From positions 310,001 through 374,000 of the forward strand of contig NZ_SNXR01000011.1 in assembly GCF_004362665.1 (NCBI RefSeq): DNA of 64,000 bases, read 5' to 3'. Below are positions 52,581 through 62,800 of this stretch, piece by piece. The notes beneath the pieces are model-generated. The model worked only from the letters and a program-made list of their open reading frames with translations, had not been told where the DNA came from and ran no database searches. A program made the position numbers and the translations under genes. Every line of letters begins with the position of its first letter. Positions within the stretch are counted from its first letter, which is position 1. The stretch comes from Flavobacterium dankookense (GTDB lineage: Bacteria > Bacteroidota > Bacteroidia > Flavobacteriales > Flavobacteriaceae).

Positions 52581-53473
52581 TTTTTATAAAACCATTTTCT
52601 AAAACCAATCTGAATTCTTAATCCAATGTTTTTCAAACACAAACCATAACTTCCACTTTGGAAAGTAGTTATTATTTCGTAATGAATTCGTTTTTGCAGT
52701 GCTAAATCCTCATCTCTGGTTTTATTTAGTAAAAGTGCTTTTTTTAGGATTTTATAAGTTGAGTAGGTAAGTGCGTTGTTTTTTTTATGAAAATTACTTC
52801 CCATTGAGTTTTTTAACACTCTTTTTTCAATAATGATTTCATCGATAAAATCGAAATTATACACTCGTGATGCTCTAATCCAAAAGTCCAAATCTTCATA
52901 AGCCAAGGTTTCATCATAACCATTGAGTTTTTCAAAAACTTCTTTTCTAATCAAAGAGCTTACACTACAAATAGCATCTTTTCCTCCAGCAAGAATTCTA
53001 AGATATTCATTTCCGCTCACTCTTTTTGAAACTACTTTTCCATTTGAATTGGTTTCAAAATATGCTTCTAAAAAATTTCCTTTTTCATCAATAAGAGCAC
53101 AATTTCCATAAACAAGACCGACGTTTTCAAATGAAGTTGTTTGAAATCGATGAATTTGTTTCGATATACAGTCTTTTTTCAACACATCATCAGCAGCAAA
53201 ATCAACGATAAAATCGCCTTTAGCATGTTGTAATCCAATATTGAACGTTTTTGTGTTTCCTTTATTAGCAGAATTCTTGATAAATTGTATTTCCGGATGA
53301 TTTTTTAGCCAGCTTTCAATAATTATAACCGAATCATCTTTACTACAATCATCCATGATTATCAACTCTATATTTTTATAATCTTGATTTATTACTGAAT
53401 TTAAACTTTCAACTACATAATCGGCATGATTGTAGCAAAGACAAATTACAGTAACAAGAGGATTTTGGCTCAT
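52577..53473 (-). CDS. Glycosyltransferase family 2
   Basis: 298 residues. GT-A fold: VTVICLCYNHADYVVESLNSV, IIMDDCSKDDSVIII, then the metal-binding DFAADDVL (DxD-like) and YEDLDFWIRASRVY with the general-base Asp region. It adds a sugar from a nucleotide donor to the repeat unit. It is inverted relative to its neighbours and overlaps the acyltransferase end by four bases. Confidence 0.9.
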   Translation of the reverse strand: MSQNPLVTVICLCYNHADYVVESLNSVINQDYKNIELIIMDDCSKDDSVIIIESWLKNHPEIQFIKNSANKGNTKTFNIGLQHAKGDFIVDFAADDVLKKDCISKQIHRFQTTSFENVGLVYGNCALIDEKGNFLEAYFETNSNGKVVSKRVSGNEYLRILAGGKDAICSVSSLIRKEVFEKLNGYDETLAYEDLDFWIRASRVYNFDFIDEIIIEKRVLKNSMGSNFHKKNNALTYSTYKILKKALLLNKTRDEDLALQKRIHYEIITTFQSGSYGLCLKNIGLRIQIGFRKWFYKN

Positions 53474-53595
53474 TTTAATTCTTTTTTCATGTAATTTTTT
53501 TGAAGTTTATTACATGATTTAATTCTTAAATTTGTTTTGATGTAAAAATATACTATTTATTCGATTTATATTAGCCAATAATTTGAAACCTACTT

Positions 53596-54687
53596 TTGAT
53601 ACAAGAAAAAAAATATAAAATAGCATTAATTGGTTATCGTCTAAGTTCAGGCGGAAGCGATAGAGTTATGGCTAGATTGAGCATTTTTTTTGAACAAAAC
53701 AATATTGAAATTCATAATATTATTGTCATCGATGAAGTTTCCTATCCGTATTCTGGAAAGCTTGTAAATCTTGGCTTATTGAAAGATGAAACGAATGGAT
53801 TTTTTAATAAATTCAAACGATTAAAGGCATTGCGAAGCTATTTAAATCAAAACAATTTTGATTATATCATAGACTTTAGGTTTAGAACAAAACCTATTCA
53901 AGAGCTAATTATTTCTAGATTTATTTATAATACTAAAGTCATTTTTACGGTTCATAGTTATTTGATTGATCATTATATGCCTAATAATACTTGGCTAACA
54001 AATAGGATTTACGATAATTCATTAGCCGTTGTTTCGCTAACGGAAAAGATGACTAAGCTAATTAATGAAAAGCATCAGCTAAAAAATGTGATAATAATTG
54101 CTAATCCAGTGAATTCAGAAGAGATTGATTTGCTTAAAGTCTCTCCAATTGATTTAGATTTTAAGTTTATAATTGCAGTTGGACAATATGTAAGCCCAAT
54201 AAAACAGTTTGATAAATTAATTGCAACGTATTCAAAATCTGACTTGCCCAAAAAAAATATTCATTTGGTGATATTAGGTGATGGAGATAGAAATTTTTTA
54301 GAAAAATCAATTAATGAATTTTCAGTTTCAGACAAAGTACATTTACTAGGCTATCAAGAAAATCCATTCCAATTTATTAGTAAAGCTAAGTTTTTAGTTT
54401 TGTGTAGTGAAAATGAAGGAATGCCAAATGTGCTTATTGAATCGTTGGCTTGCGAAACACCAGTTATTGCCTTTGATTGCGATTCTGGTCCAAGTGAAAT
54501 CATCACTAAAGATAATGGTATTTTAGTAGAAAATCAAAATTGGGAACATTTGAAATTTGCTATGGAAAGACTAATTTCAAATTATGACTTATATTTACAT
54601 TTTAAATCCAATGCAAAAAAGAGTATTAGTAAATTCGAAATAGATTATATCGGAAAAAAATGGTTGGATTTACTAAAGATTAAATAA
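53596..54687 (+). CDS. Glycosyltransferase family 4
   Basis: 363 residues, GT-B. The N-terminal glycine-rich YRLSSGGSDRVMARLS binds acceptor or donor phosphate; the C-terminal EGMPNVLIESLACETPVIAFDC carries the E-x7-E nucleotide-sugar motif. TTG start: the next Met is 24 residues in and would break the glycine loop. A TACTTTTG motif covers this TTG, so the promoter and start cannot both be exactly as read. It is followed by fdtA after six bases. Confidence 0.88.
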   Translation: MIQEKKYKIALIGYRLSSGGSDRVMARLSIFFEQNNIEIHNIIVIDEVSYPYSGKLVNLGLLKDETNGFFNKFKRLKALRSYLNQNNFDYIIDFRFRTKPIQELIISRFIYNTKVIFTVHSYLIDHYMPNNTWLTNRIYDNSLAVVSLTEKMTKLINEKHQLKNVIIIANPVNSEEIDLLKVSPIDLDFKFIIAVGQYVSPIKQFDKLIATYSKSDLPKKNIHLVILGDGDRNFLEKSINEFSVSDKVHLLGYQENPFQFISKAKFLVLCSENEGMPNVLIESLACETPVIAFDCDSGPSEIITKDNGILVENQNWEHLKFAMERLISNYDLYLHFKSNAKKSISKFEIDYIGKKWLDLLKIK

Positions 54688-54693
54688 AAAATC

Positions 54694-55086
54694 ATGGATA
54701 TAGAAATTATCACCATTCCAAAAATTGAAGACATCAGAGGAAATATAGCAGTTATAGAAAACGACGTAATTCCATTTAAGGTTCAGCGAGTTTACTATTT
54801 GTATGATATTCCAAGCACAGCAAGTCGTGGTGGACATTCTCATATTGAACAACTTGAGTTTTTGATTGCGCTTTCAGGTAGTTTTGATGTCGTTTTACAT
54901 GATGGAAATGAAACAAAAACAGTAACATTAAATAAACCTGACAAGGGTTTATTAATTAAAGAAAATACTTGGCGTGAGTTAGAAAACTTTTCTTCAGGTT
55001 CCGTTTGTTTAGTTCTTGCTTCTGATGTTTTTAAAGAAGAAGATTACATCAGAGATTTTGATGAATTCTTAGCCAATTCAAAATGA
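54694..55086 (+). CDS. dTDP-4-oxo-6-deoxyglucose 3,4-ketoisomerase (FdtA/QdtA-like)
   Basis: 130 residues, a cupin in the FdtA/WxcM-like group. The core RGGHSHIEQLEFLIALSGS holds the catalytic His pair and GNIAVIEND, VQRVYYLYDIP the strands. It shifts the keto group from C4 to C3 for later amination by a DegT-type enzyme. Overlaps the next GT by four bases. RmlA/RmlB, needed for the substrate, are not in the window. Confidence 0.85.
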   Translation: MDIEIITIPKIEDIRGNIAVIENDVIPFKVQRVYYLYDIPSTASRGGHSHIEQLEFLIALSGSFDVVLHDGNETKTVTLNKPDKGLLIKENTWRELENFSSGSVCLVLASDVFKEEDYIRDFDEFLANSK

Positions 55087-56180
55087 GGATTTTATACATA
55101 ACTCCAAAAATTAACAACGAAGGTGGAGTTGCCCGAATTCTATCAATTAAGTTAAATTATTTAGCAGAGAAATTCAATCATACGATTCACCTAATAACTC
55201 AAAATGATGGACATTCTAAACCTTTCTTTGAATTTAGTCCAAAACTTCATTTGCATGATATAACTTTAAAAGGTAATCCAATTTCCTTTTTATTGCAATA
55301 TAAAAAACAAGTGGAAGCAATAGTAAAAACAGTTAATCCAGATATTATTGTTCTTTGTGATTTTGGTTATAAAGCGTTTTTGTTTCCATATATAATCAAA
55401 ACTTCTAAACCAGTAATTTTTGAAGCACATGCATCTAGATTTAATGAGCCAGTTAACTATAAAAAGCATTTTCTAAATAACATAGTACACAATTTTAAAT
55501 ACTATTTCCGCAATCACAGTGCAAAAAAATTCAATCAATTCGTTGCGCTTTCTGACCAAGCACTTTTGGAATGGGATGTTAAAAATGGAATAGTTATTCC
55601 TAATCCACTTTGGAAAAATGAGTTTTCATCATCAGCATTGGATAAAAAAGTCGTCATAGCTGCAGCAAGATATTCTTTTGAAAAAGGTATTGATAGATTA
55701 TTGAAAATTTGGAAACTAGTAATCGAAAAACATCCTGATTGGACACTTGAAATTTATGGCAAAACTACTACTAGCATAGATTTTGAAAAACTATCGATAG
55801 AACTGGGAATTGTAAATTCAGTTAAGTTTTTGTCGCCAACAAAAAATATTGAAGAAAAGTATAATAAAGCTTCTATTTATGCAATGACTTCAAGGTCAGA
55901 ATCTTTTCCAATGGTAATTTTAGAAGCTATGAGTTGTGGTTTACCTGTTGTTGCATTCGATTGTCCTGTTGGACCAAGAGCTTTAATTAAAAACAAAGAA
56001 AATGGTTTTTTAATTGAAGATGACGATTATTTTGCTTTTGCCAAGCAATTGATTGAATTGATTGAAAATAAAGACTTGCGGATTAAAATTGGATCTGATG
56101 CAAAGCAGATAAAAAGCAAGTATCAACTGGATGAAATTATGGAGCAGTGGAATGATTTGTTTTTGAACTTTAAAGAATAA
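55083..56180 (+). CDS. Glycosyltransferase family 4
   Basis: 365 residues, GT-B. N-terminal ITPKINNEGGVARILSIKL, middle VVIAAARYSFEKGIDRLLKI and C-terminal SRSESFPMVILEAMSCGLPV with the Glu pair. It adds a hexose-type residue to the repeat unit. It overlaps fdtA by four bases. Its stop is directly adjacent to the stop of the convergent methyltransferase-like gene. Confidence 0.9.
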   Translation: MRILYITPKINNEGGVARILSIKLNYLAEKFNHTIHLITQNDGHSKPFFEFSPKLHLHDITLKGNPISFLLQYKKQVEAIVKTVNPDIIVLCDFGYKAFLFPYIIKTSKPVIFEAHASRFNEPVNYKKHFLNNIVHNFKYYFRNHSAKKFNQFVALSDQALLEWDVKNGIVIPNPLWKNEFSSSALDKKVVIAAARYSFEKGIDRLLKIWKLVIEKHPDWTLEIYGKTTTSIDFEKLSIELGIVNSVKFLSPTKNIEEKYNKASIYAMTSRSESFPMVILEAMSCGLPVVAFDCPVGPRALIKNKENGFLIEDDDYFAFAKQLIELIENKDLRIKIGSDAKQIKSKYQLDEIMEQWNDLFLNFKE

Positions 56181-57008
56181 TTATTTTGAATATTTTTCTG
56201 TTGCAAAAGGATGTTGTAATAGACTTTGAACACTTACTTCTGGCAGTTGAACTTCTGCTAAACCATTTTTTATAAAAAATAAATTATTACCATATTCGTT
56301 TGCTCCAACTAGTCGATAACCTTTTTGCTTTCCTAATTTTTGTAATTCTAATGCGGAAGCACCATAATTATCGGAATTTCTAACATCTTCTCTAAAATCT
56401 TCTCGATAAGGAATTACTTTTTCTTCTAATCCAAAAGCCAACTGACATTCAATAATCACAACTTTTGGTTGAATAATTTCTAGCGATTCCCAAATCCAAT
56501 AATCATTTCCGTCGATATCAATGGAAAGCAACTCAATTTCACCTTCAAAACCTTCAGACTGAATAATATTATTCACATTCTTTTTAGTTAAAAAAGCATG
56601 AACAAATTTTGGTTTATAACTCCAAAAATTTGGTGTCTTTTTGTAGAACCTTTTACCAATTTCGATTAAATTTTTATCACCATCAACAAACAATCCTTTC
56701 CAATTAAAATGAACTGCTAAATTGGCACAATTACTATTTACGCAATCATTTGAACCTAAATCAACAAAAGTTTTTTTTCCCATTCCTAGAATAGAAAAAA
56801 TATACAATAGTTTACCATCTTCTTCAAATTGTGAGAAAACTTTAAAACCAGTAGCATTAAAATTGGGTAAATTATTTGAGCGAAGACAATCAATATAATA
56901 GTGAAACAACTTTACTTGCTGAATTTGAGTAGAAGGTGATAATTGTCTGTAAAGCTTAATTTTATAAAATCTTTTCTTTAGAAAATTTATTAATAAATTT
57001 TTAAGCAT
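56181..57008 (-). CDS. FkbM-like SAM methyltransferase
   Basis: 275 residues. SAM motif FVDLGSNDCVNSN with a Gly and an Asp, then the acidic strand LFVDGDKNLIEIGKRFY and LLSIDIDGNDYWIWESLEI, as in FkbM methyltransferases of polysaccharide clusters. It probably O-methylates a sugar. Inverted relative to the cluster, with stops touching the GT4 stop on the left. The N-terminal 60 residues are basic and may be membrane-associated. Confidence 0.75.
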   Translation of the reverse strand: MLKNLLINFLKKRFYKIKLYRQLSPSTQIQQVKLFHYYIDCLRSNNLPNFNATGFKVFSQFEEDGKLLYIFSILGMGKKTFVDLGSNDCVNSNCANLAVHFNWKGLFVDGDKNLIEIGKRFYKKTPNFWSYKPKFVHAFLTKKNVNNIIQSEGFEGEIELLSIDIDGNDYWIWESLEIIQPKVVIIECQLAFGLEEKVIPYREDFREDVRNSDNYGASALELQKLGKQKGYRLVGANEYGNNLFFIKNGLAEVQLPEVSVQSLLQHPFATEKYSK

Positions 57009-57080
57009 ATTTTTTTATTTATTTCAAATGTAATTTAATTTAGTTAGAACATCAAAAATATGTTATTTTTGTTCAAATTC

Positions 57081-58199
57081 ATGCTCAAAAAACCTATTCA
57101 TATTATCAGTTTTGACAATCCATTTCCGCCAGATTTTGGTGGTGTGATTGATGTTTTTTTTAAAGTAAAGGCTTTGCATGAAATAGGTTTTACTATTTAT
57201 TTGCATTGTTTTTATCAAGATAGAAATGTGGTTTCGGATGAGTTAAAAGCTATAACTCAGCGCGTTTTTTTGTATAAAAAAAATAGAAACCCTTTTTTTC
57301 TTTTTTCTAAATTCCCTTTTCCAGTAGTTTGCCGTTTTCGTGATGAGTTAACTCGAAATATTGCTACTATTGATGCACCAATTCTTTTTGAAGGATTGCA
57401 TACAACAATGATTCTTCAGAAGACAAATTTAGCTAATAAAAAGTTTTTACGACTGCATAACATAGAGTCTAATTTCTATGCAGGAATGAGTAAAAATGAG
57501 ACCAATTACTTCAAGAAAATAGCCTATCATTTTGCTTCAAAAAAATTTATTGAATATCAAAAAACTATTCCCAATTTTGATCATACTTTTTCTCTTTCGT
57601 GTTTTGAAAATGACATTGTAAAATCAATGACAGACAGCGTAAGTTACATTCCTGTTTTTCATGGAAATTCAATAAAAAACATAGATGGATTTGGCAAATA
57701 TGCTTTATATCATGGTGATTTACGTCTTGCTGATAACAAAAAAGCAGCAAAATTCTTGATTAAGGTTTTTAAAAATATTCCAGATTATCAACTGATTATT
57801 GCTTCCTCAAACGGAAAGAAGTTGGTTGAAAAAAAATCAAAAAACCAATCGAATGTTACTTTTTTTGAACTTCAAAATGATGCACAACTCAATAATTTGT
57901 TTCTAAACGCACATATAAATGTGATGCTTTCTTTTCAAAAGTCAGGAACAAAATTGAAAGTTATTAATGCTCTTTTTAAGAGTAGATTTTGTTTAATTAA
58001 TCATAATATGGTTGATGATGAACAAGTTTTAAATTTATGTGAATTAGCCAATTCAAAAGAAGAATTTATTTCTAAAATAAACCAGCTTAAACTAAAGTCA
58101 TTTCAAGAAAGTGAGAGGAGAAATCTAGTTTTAGAAAGTGTTTTGAGTGATATTGATAATGCCAAAAAAATCGAAAAAATTATTGGTTATGAAATATGA
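57081..58199 (+). CDS. Glycosyltransferase-like protein
   Basis: 372 residues from ATG at 57081; the upstream ATG at 57060 covers a TATTTTTG promoter-like motif (57064-57071). GT-B layout with FDNPFPPDFGGVIDVF at the start and FQKSGTKLKVINALFKSRF near the C-terminus. The family is not as clear as for the other GTs, but the fold matches. It overlaps the oxygenase gene by 11 bases. Confidence 0.75.
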   Translation: MLKKPIHIISFDNPFPPDFGGVIDVFFKVKALHEIGFTIYLHCFYQDRNVVSDELKAITQRVFLYKKNRNPFFLFSKFPFPVVCRFRDELTRNIATIDAPILFEGLHTTMILQKTNLANKKFLRLHNIESNFYAGMSKNETNYFKKIAYHFASKKFIEYQKTIPNFDHTFSLSCFENDIVKSMTDSVSYIPVFHGNSIKNIDGFGKYALYHGDLRLADNKKAAKFLIKVFKNIPDYQLIIASSNGKKLVEKKSKNQSNVTFFELQNDAQLNNLFLNAHINVMLSFQKSGTKLKVINALFKSRFCLINHNMVDDEQVLNLCELANSKEEFISKINQLKLKSFQESERRNLVLESVLSDIDNAKKIEKIIGYEI

Positions 58200-59013
58200 T
58201 AGAACAAAATTAGCTGATTTGATTGTGGAGAAAATTTCAAGTCAAAAGGAGCAATTGCAAATACAGTTTTTGAATTCAAAAAATCAAATAGGTTATTTTT
58301 TTATTGATGATTTGTTGCCTGAGTTTATTTCAAATCAAATTCATGAAGTTTTTCCAAAATCGGATGAAATGACTTTAAAGAAAAATTTACGAGAAAGAAA
58401 ATTTGTATCGGCTCAAATGAATTTATATCATCCTTTAATTGAAGAAATTATTTATGCTTTTCAAGAAAAAAAGGTAGTTGATTTAATTGGCGAAATTTGT
58501 GAAATTGATGAAGTTATTCCAGATGAGTTTCTTTATGCTGGTGGAATTTCAATGATGGGAAAAAACCAATTTTTAAATCCGCATCTTGATAACTCTCACG
58601 ATAAGGATAGAAACCGTTGGCGGATATTGAATTTACTGTTTTATGTTACTCCTAATTGGGAAGAAAGCTATGGTGGAAATCTTGAACTTTGGCCTAATGG
58701 TTTAAAAGAGAAACAAATCACTATTCATAGTAAATTTAATCGTTTGGCCGTGATGGCAACGCATAATAATTCATTGCATTCAGTTTCGCCCGTAGTTTAT
58801 GATGGTTACAGAAGATGTGTTTCTAACTATTATTTTTCAAAAACACCAATGTTAGAAACGGATACTTTTCATGTTACTTCTTTTCGTGGAAGACCTGAGA
58901 ATAGACTAAGTGATTTTCTTTTAAGAACAGATACATGGTTGCGAATGACGATTAGAAAATTCTTTAAAAAAGGAATAAAAGAAAATCCTCACGTTTATAA
59001 AAAAAATAAATAA
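58189..59013 (+). CDS. 2OG-Fe(II) oxygenase of the polysaccharide cluster
   Basis: 274 residues from ATG at 58189. The iron triad is visible: NPHLDNSH with HxD, a distal His in SLHSVSPV and a 2OG-Arg in GYRRCVSNYYF. It hydroxylates a sugar or protein component using 2-oxoglutarate and oxygen. It overlaps the GT-like gene by 11 bases, hence co-translated. The substrate is unknown. Last gene of the polysaccharide run. Confidence 0.83.
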   Translation: MKYDRTKLADLIVEKISSQKEQLQIQFLNSKNQIGYFFIDDLLPEFISNQIHEVFPKSDEMTLKKNLRERKFVSAQMNLYHPLIEEIIYAFQEKKVVDLIGEICEIDEVIPDEFLYAGGISMMGKNQFLNPHLDNSHDKDRNRWRILNLLFYVTPNWEESYGGNLELWPNGLKEKQITIHSKFNRLAVMATHNNSLHSVSPVVYDGYRRCVSNYYFSKTPMLETDTFHVTSFRGRPENRLSDFLLRTDTWLRMTIRKFFKKGIKENPHVYKKNK

Positions 59014-59023
59014 AGATTTAAAA

Positions 59024-59707
59024 TTAAACCGTTTTTTGAACCACTTCAAAAATAGTATTGTCTTCACATTTCAATGTTTTCGAAGGGAATTTCATAATCA
59101 AAGCATAATCGTGGGTTGCCATGATGATAGTTCGTCCGCTGTCGTTAATTTTTTTCAAAACATTCATTACTTCAACACTTGTTTGTGGATCAAGATTTCC
59201 AGTTGGTTCATCGGCTAAAATTACTTCTGGATCATTGAGCAAAGCTCTAGCAATAGCAACTCGTTGTTGTTCTCCACCAGAAAGTTGGTGTGGCATTTTG
59301 GAAGCAAAACTTAGCATTCCGACACTTTCTAAAACACTGTCTATTTTAGACTTCATGTCGTTTGCATCTTTCCAACCTGTTGCTTTCAAAACGAACAACA
59401 TATTTTCAAAAACACTTCTGTCTGGCAATAATTGAAAATCTTGAAAAACAATTCCAATTTTTCTTCTCAAAAAAGGAATTTCATCTTCGCTTAATTTGAC
59501 TAAATTAAACCCAACAATAGCTCCTTCACCTTGCGTAAGTGGCAAATCACCATACAAAGTTTTCATAAAACTACTTTTACCAGTTCCAGTTTTTCCAATA
59601 ACATAGAGGAATTCACCATGTTTTACTTCAAGGTTTACTTGCGACAAAATGACTTTGTTGCTTTGATAAATGGTTACATTTTTTAAAGATAAAACGGTTT
59701 CTGACAT
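59024..59707 (-). CDS. ftsE: FtsE cell-division ATP-binding protein
   Basis: 227 residues. ABC ATPase with Walker A GKTGTGKSS at about 38-46, Q-loop VFQDFQLLPD, signature LSGGEQQRVAIARAL and Walker B VILADEPTGNLD. The short size and DRSVFENMLFVLKATGW fit FtsE, which with FtsX regulates peptidoglycan hydrolases at division. The partner ftsX is not adjacent. Convergent with the oxygenase gene. Confidence 0.88.
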   Translation of the reverse strand: MSETVLSLKNVTIYQSNKVILSQVNLEVKHGEFLYVIGKTGTGKSSFMKTLYGDLPLTQGEGAIVGFNLVKLSEDEIPFLRRKIGIVFQDFQLLPDRSVFENMLFVLKATGWKDANDMKSKIDSVLESVGMLSFASKMPHQLSGGEQQRVAIARALLNDPEVILADEPTGNLDPQTSVEVMNVLKKINDSGRTIIMATHDYALIMKFPSKTLKCEDNTIFEVVQKTV

Positions 59708-59869
59708 GGTATTTTGTTTATTGGGTAAAATTAAAGATATTTTTTAATTATCAAACCTCATTTTCCAATTTAAAACTGATATTTTATTCGCATTTAGTTA
59801 ATAAATAAATTGTTCAAAAGAATGTTTATAATAAAACGAGTTATTTTTACGTTTATAGTATTAGAGTGA

Positions 59870-59877
59870 TATTTTTG
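59870..59877 (+). promoter_or_regulatory. Promoter -7 element of the large TPR gene
   Basis: TATTTTTG, a perfect TAnnTTTG, 20 bases before the ATG at 59898. The -33 zone is T-rich but without a clear TTTG. It lies in the 190-base gap after ftsE, which holds no gene. Confidence 0.48.
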
Positions 59878-59897
59878 AACAAAGTAAATTTAATATA

Positions 59898-62800
59898 ATG
59901 CAAAAGAAAATAATAGTATTTCTTCTCGTTTCCATCATCGGAATAGTGAACGTTAATGCGCAACAATCTGCCATTTATACCAATCAATTATCAGAGCTTG
60001 ACAAAGCCATTTTGCTATTTAAAGATAAGCAATATCAATCCGCTCAAATTCTTTTTGAACGTGTAAAGCAAGAGAACAATCAACAAGACGTTAAAGCCGA
60101 CTGTTCCTACTATATTGCAACTTGTGCTATTCGATTAAATCAATCCAATGCTGATGAAATGATGGAGAAATTCGTAGCGGATTATCCAACAAGTTCAAAA
60201 CAAAATCAAGCTTTCAAAGAAGTAGCACAATATTATTTTGAGCAAGGAAAATATCCTCAGGCGATGGAATATTTTGATAAAGTAGACGAATCTTCATTAA
60301 CTTATGAAGAGGAAGAAAAATTCAATTTTCAAAAAGGTTACGCTTATTTTACGGCAAAAAACAAAAAAGAAGCCACAACATATTTCAATAAAGTAGCAAA
60401 TTCTAAAGAATATGGTTCACAAGCCAAGTACTATTTAGGATTTATGAATTATGAAAATGATAATTATGAAGAAGCTACCAAATATTTTGACCAGGTTTCA
60501 GGCGAAGAAAAATACAAAGAAAAACTGTCTTATTTTCAAGCAGATATGAATTTTAAGTTAGGTAATTTTCAAAAAGCTATCGAATTAGGAATTGCAGCTT
60601 TGCCCAAGTCAAATGCTTTAGAAAAATCAGAATTGAATAAAATTATTGGTGAAAGTTACTTTAATTTAAAACAATACGACAAAGCATTGCCTTATCTAAA
60701 AGAATATAAAGGAAAGAAAGGAAAATGGAATAACACCGATTTTTATCAATTGGGTTACACGTATTATCAGCAAAAAGATTACGAAAATGCCATTTCACAG
60801 TTCAATAAAATTATTGGAGGAAATGACTCTGTGGCACAAAATGGTTATTATCATTTAGGAGAAAGTTATCTTAAAACTGATAAAAAACAACAAGCGCTGA
60901 ATGCGTTCAAAAATGCTTCTGAAATGAATTTTGATGCAAAAATTCAGGAAGATGCTCATTTGAATTATGCTAAATTGAGCTATGAAATAGGAAATTCATA
61001 TCAAAGTGTTCCTGATGTTTTGTCTTCTTTTCTGAACAAATACCCAAATACTCCCAATAAACTTGAGATTGAAACGTTGTTAATTAATTCGTATATCACA
61101 TCGAAAAATTATTCAGCAGCATTGGCTTTGCTTGAAAAAAATAATTCTGCCGAGAACAAACCAGCTTATCAAAAAGTAACGTTTTATCGTGGAATTGAAT
61201 TATACACTGATGGCAATTATCAAGAAGCAATGAAGATGTTTAAAAAATCAATTGCTACACCTAGAAACGCCAAATTTACAGCTAGAGCTACTTTTTGGAA
61301 AGGTGAAACCGAATATGTTTTAGATAGTTTTGGCGATGCTTTATTGAGTTTTAAACAATTTGAAAATGCGCCCGAATCAAAATCAACTCCGGAATATAAA
61401 AACATCAATTACAATATTGCTTACGCACATTTCAAACAAAAAGAATACGATCAAGCAGGCGATTTTTTTCAAAAGCAGATTGAGGCTGTCAAAGACGATA
61501 AGGTTAGACTAAATGACTCGTATTTACGATTAGGTGATTGCCGTTTTGTAACTTCAAAATACTGGCCAGCAATGGATGCATATAATAAAGTAATCGAAAT
61601 GAAAAGTATCGATGCAGATTATGCGGCATTCCAAAAAGCAATTAGTTACGGATTTGTTGGGAAAAATGATAAAAAAATTGACGATTTCAATAAGTATTTA
61701 CAAAATTTCAAATCGTCTCAATACCGTGATGATGCTTTGTTCGAACTAGGAAATACTTATGTTACTGAAAATAAAACAGATTTAGCTGTTAAAACGTATG
61801 ATCAATTATTAGCAGAATTTAAAAATGGTTCTTTTGCTTCAAAAGCTATTTTGCGTCAAGGTTTAGTATATTACAATGGACAAAAAGACGAATCAGCTTT
61901 GGCAAAATTCAAGAAAGTTGCAGCAGAATATCCAAGAAGTCCAGAAGCATTAGAAGCTGTTTCAACTGCCAGATTAATTTATATGGATAACGGAAAAGTA
62001 GATGAATATGCATCATGGGTTAGAACACTAGATTTTGTCGAAGTTTCTGATGCTGAGTTGGATAATGATACTTATGAATCGGCAGAAAAACAATTTTTAC
62101 AAAATAATACCAAACAAGCTATCACAAGTTTAAGTGGTTATGTTTCTAAATTTCCAAATGGTATTCATTCTTTAAAAGCCAATTTCTATTTAGCGCAATC
62201 TTATTTTACAGATGGTTTGCCTAATAATGCTGTTGCTCATTATGATTTTGTTGTCAGTAAACCAAGAAATGAGTTTACCGAACAATCATTGGCTCGTTTG
62301 TGTGAAATTCATTTAAAGAAAGATGATTTTGCTAAAGCTATTCCTGTTTTAAAACGATTAGAAACTGAAGCTGATTTTCCTCAAAACAAAACATTTGCAC
62401 AAGCCAATTTGATGCGTGCTTATTTTGAACAAAAAGATTATCCAAATGCAGTGATTTATGCCGACAAAGTTTTAGAAAATCCAAAGACTGATAATAATGT
62501 GAAAAGTGATGCGCAAATCATCGTTGCTCGTTCTGCCGTTAAAGCCAATGACGAAGCCAAGGCTAGAACTGCTTACGCCAAATTATTGACTATCGCAAAA
62601 GGAGAATTAGCAGCAGAAGCATTATACTATGACGCTTTCTTCAAAAACAAAGATGGGAAATATGAAGATTCTAATAAAACGGTTCAAAAATTAGCCAAAG
62701 ATTATTCGGGTTACAAATATTTTGGTTCGAAAGGATTAATTATAATGGCAAATAATTTTTATAAGATGGACGATAGTTATCAAGCTACGGTTATTTTGGA

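Noticed and set aside
53591..53598. TACTTTTG as promoter of the GT4 gene at 53596
   Set aside because: It overlaps the TTG start itself, and no ATG downstream preserves the glycine-rich loop, so it cannot be the main promoter.
57064..57071. TATTTTTG as a firm promoter of the GT-like gene
   Set aside because: No -33 box at normal spacing, and the leader to the ATG at 57081 would be only a few bases; kept only as a comment on the start choice.
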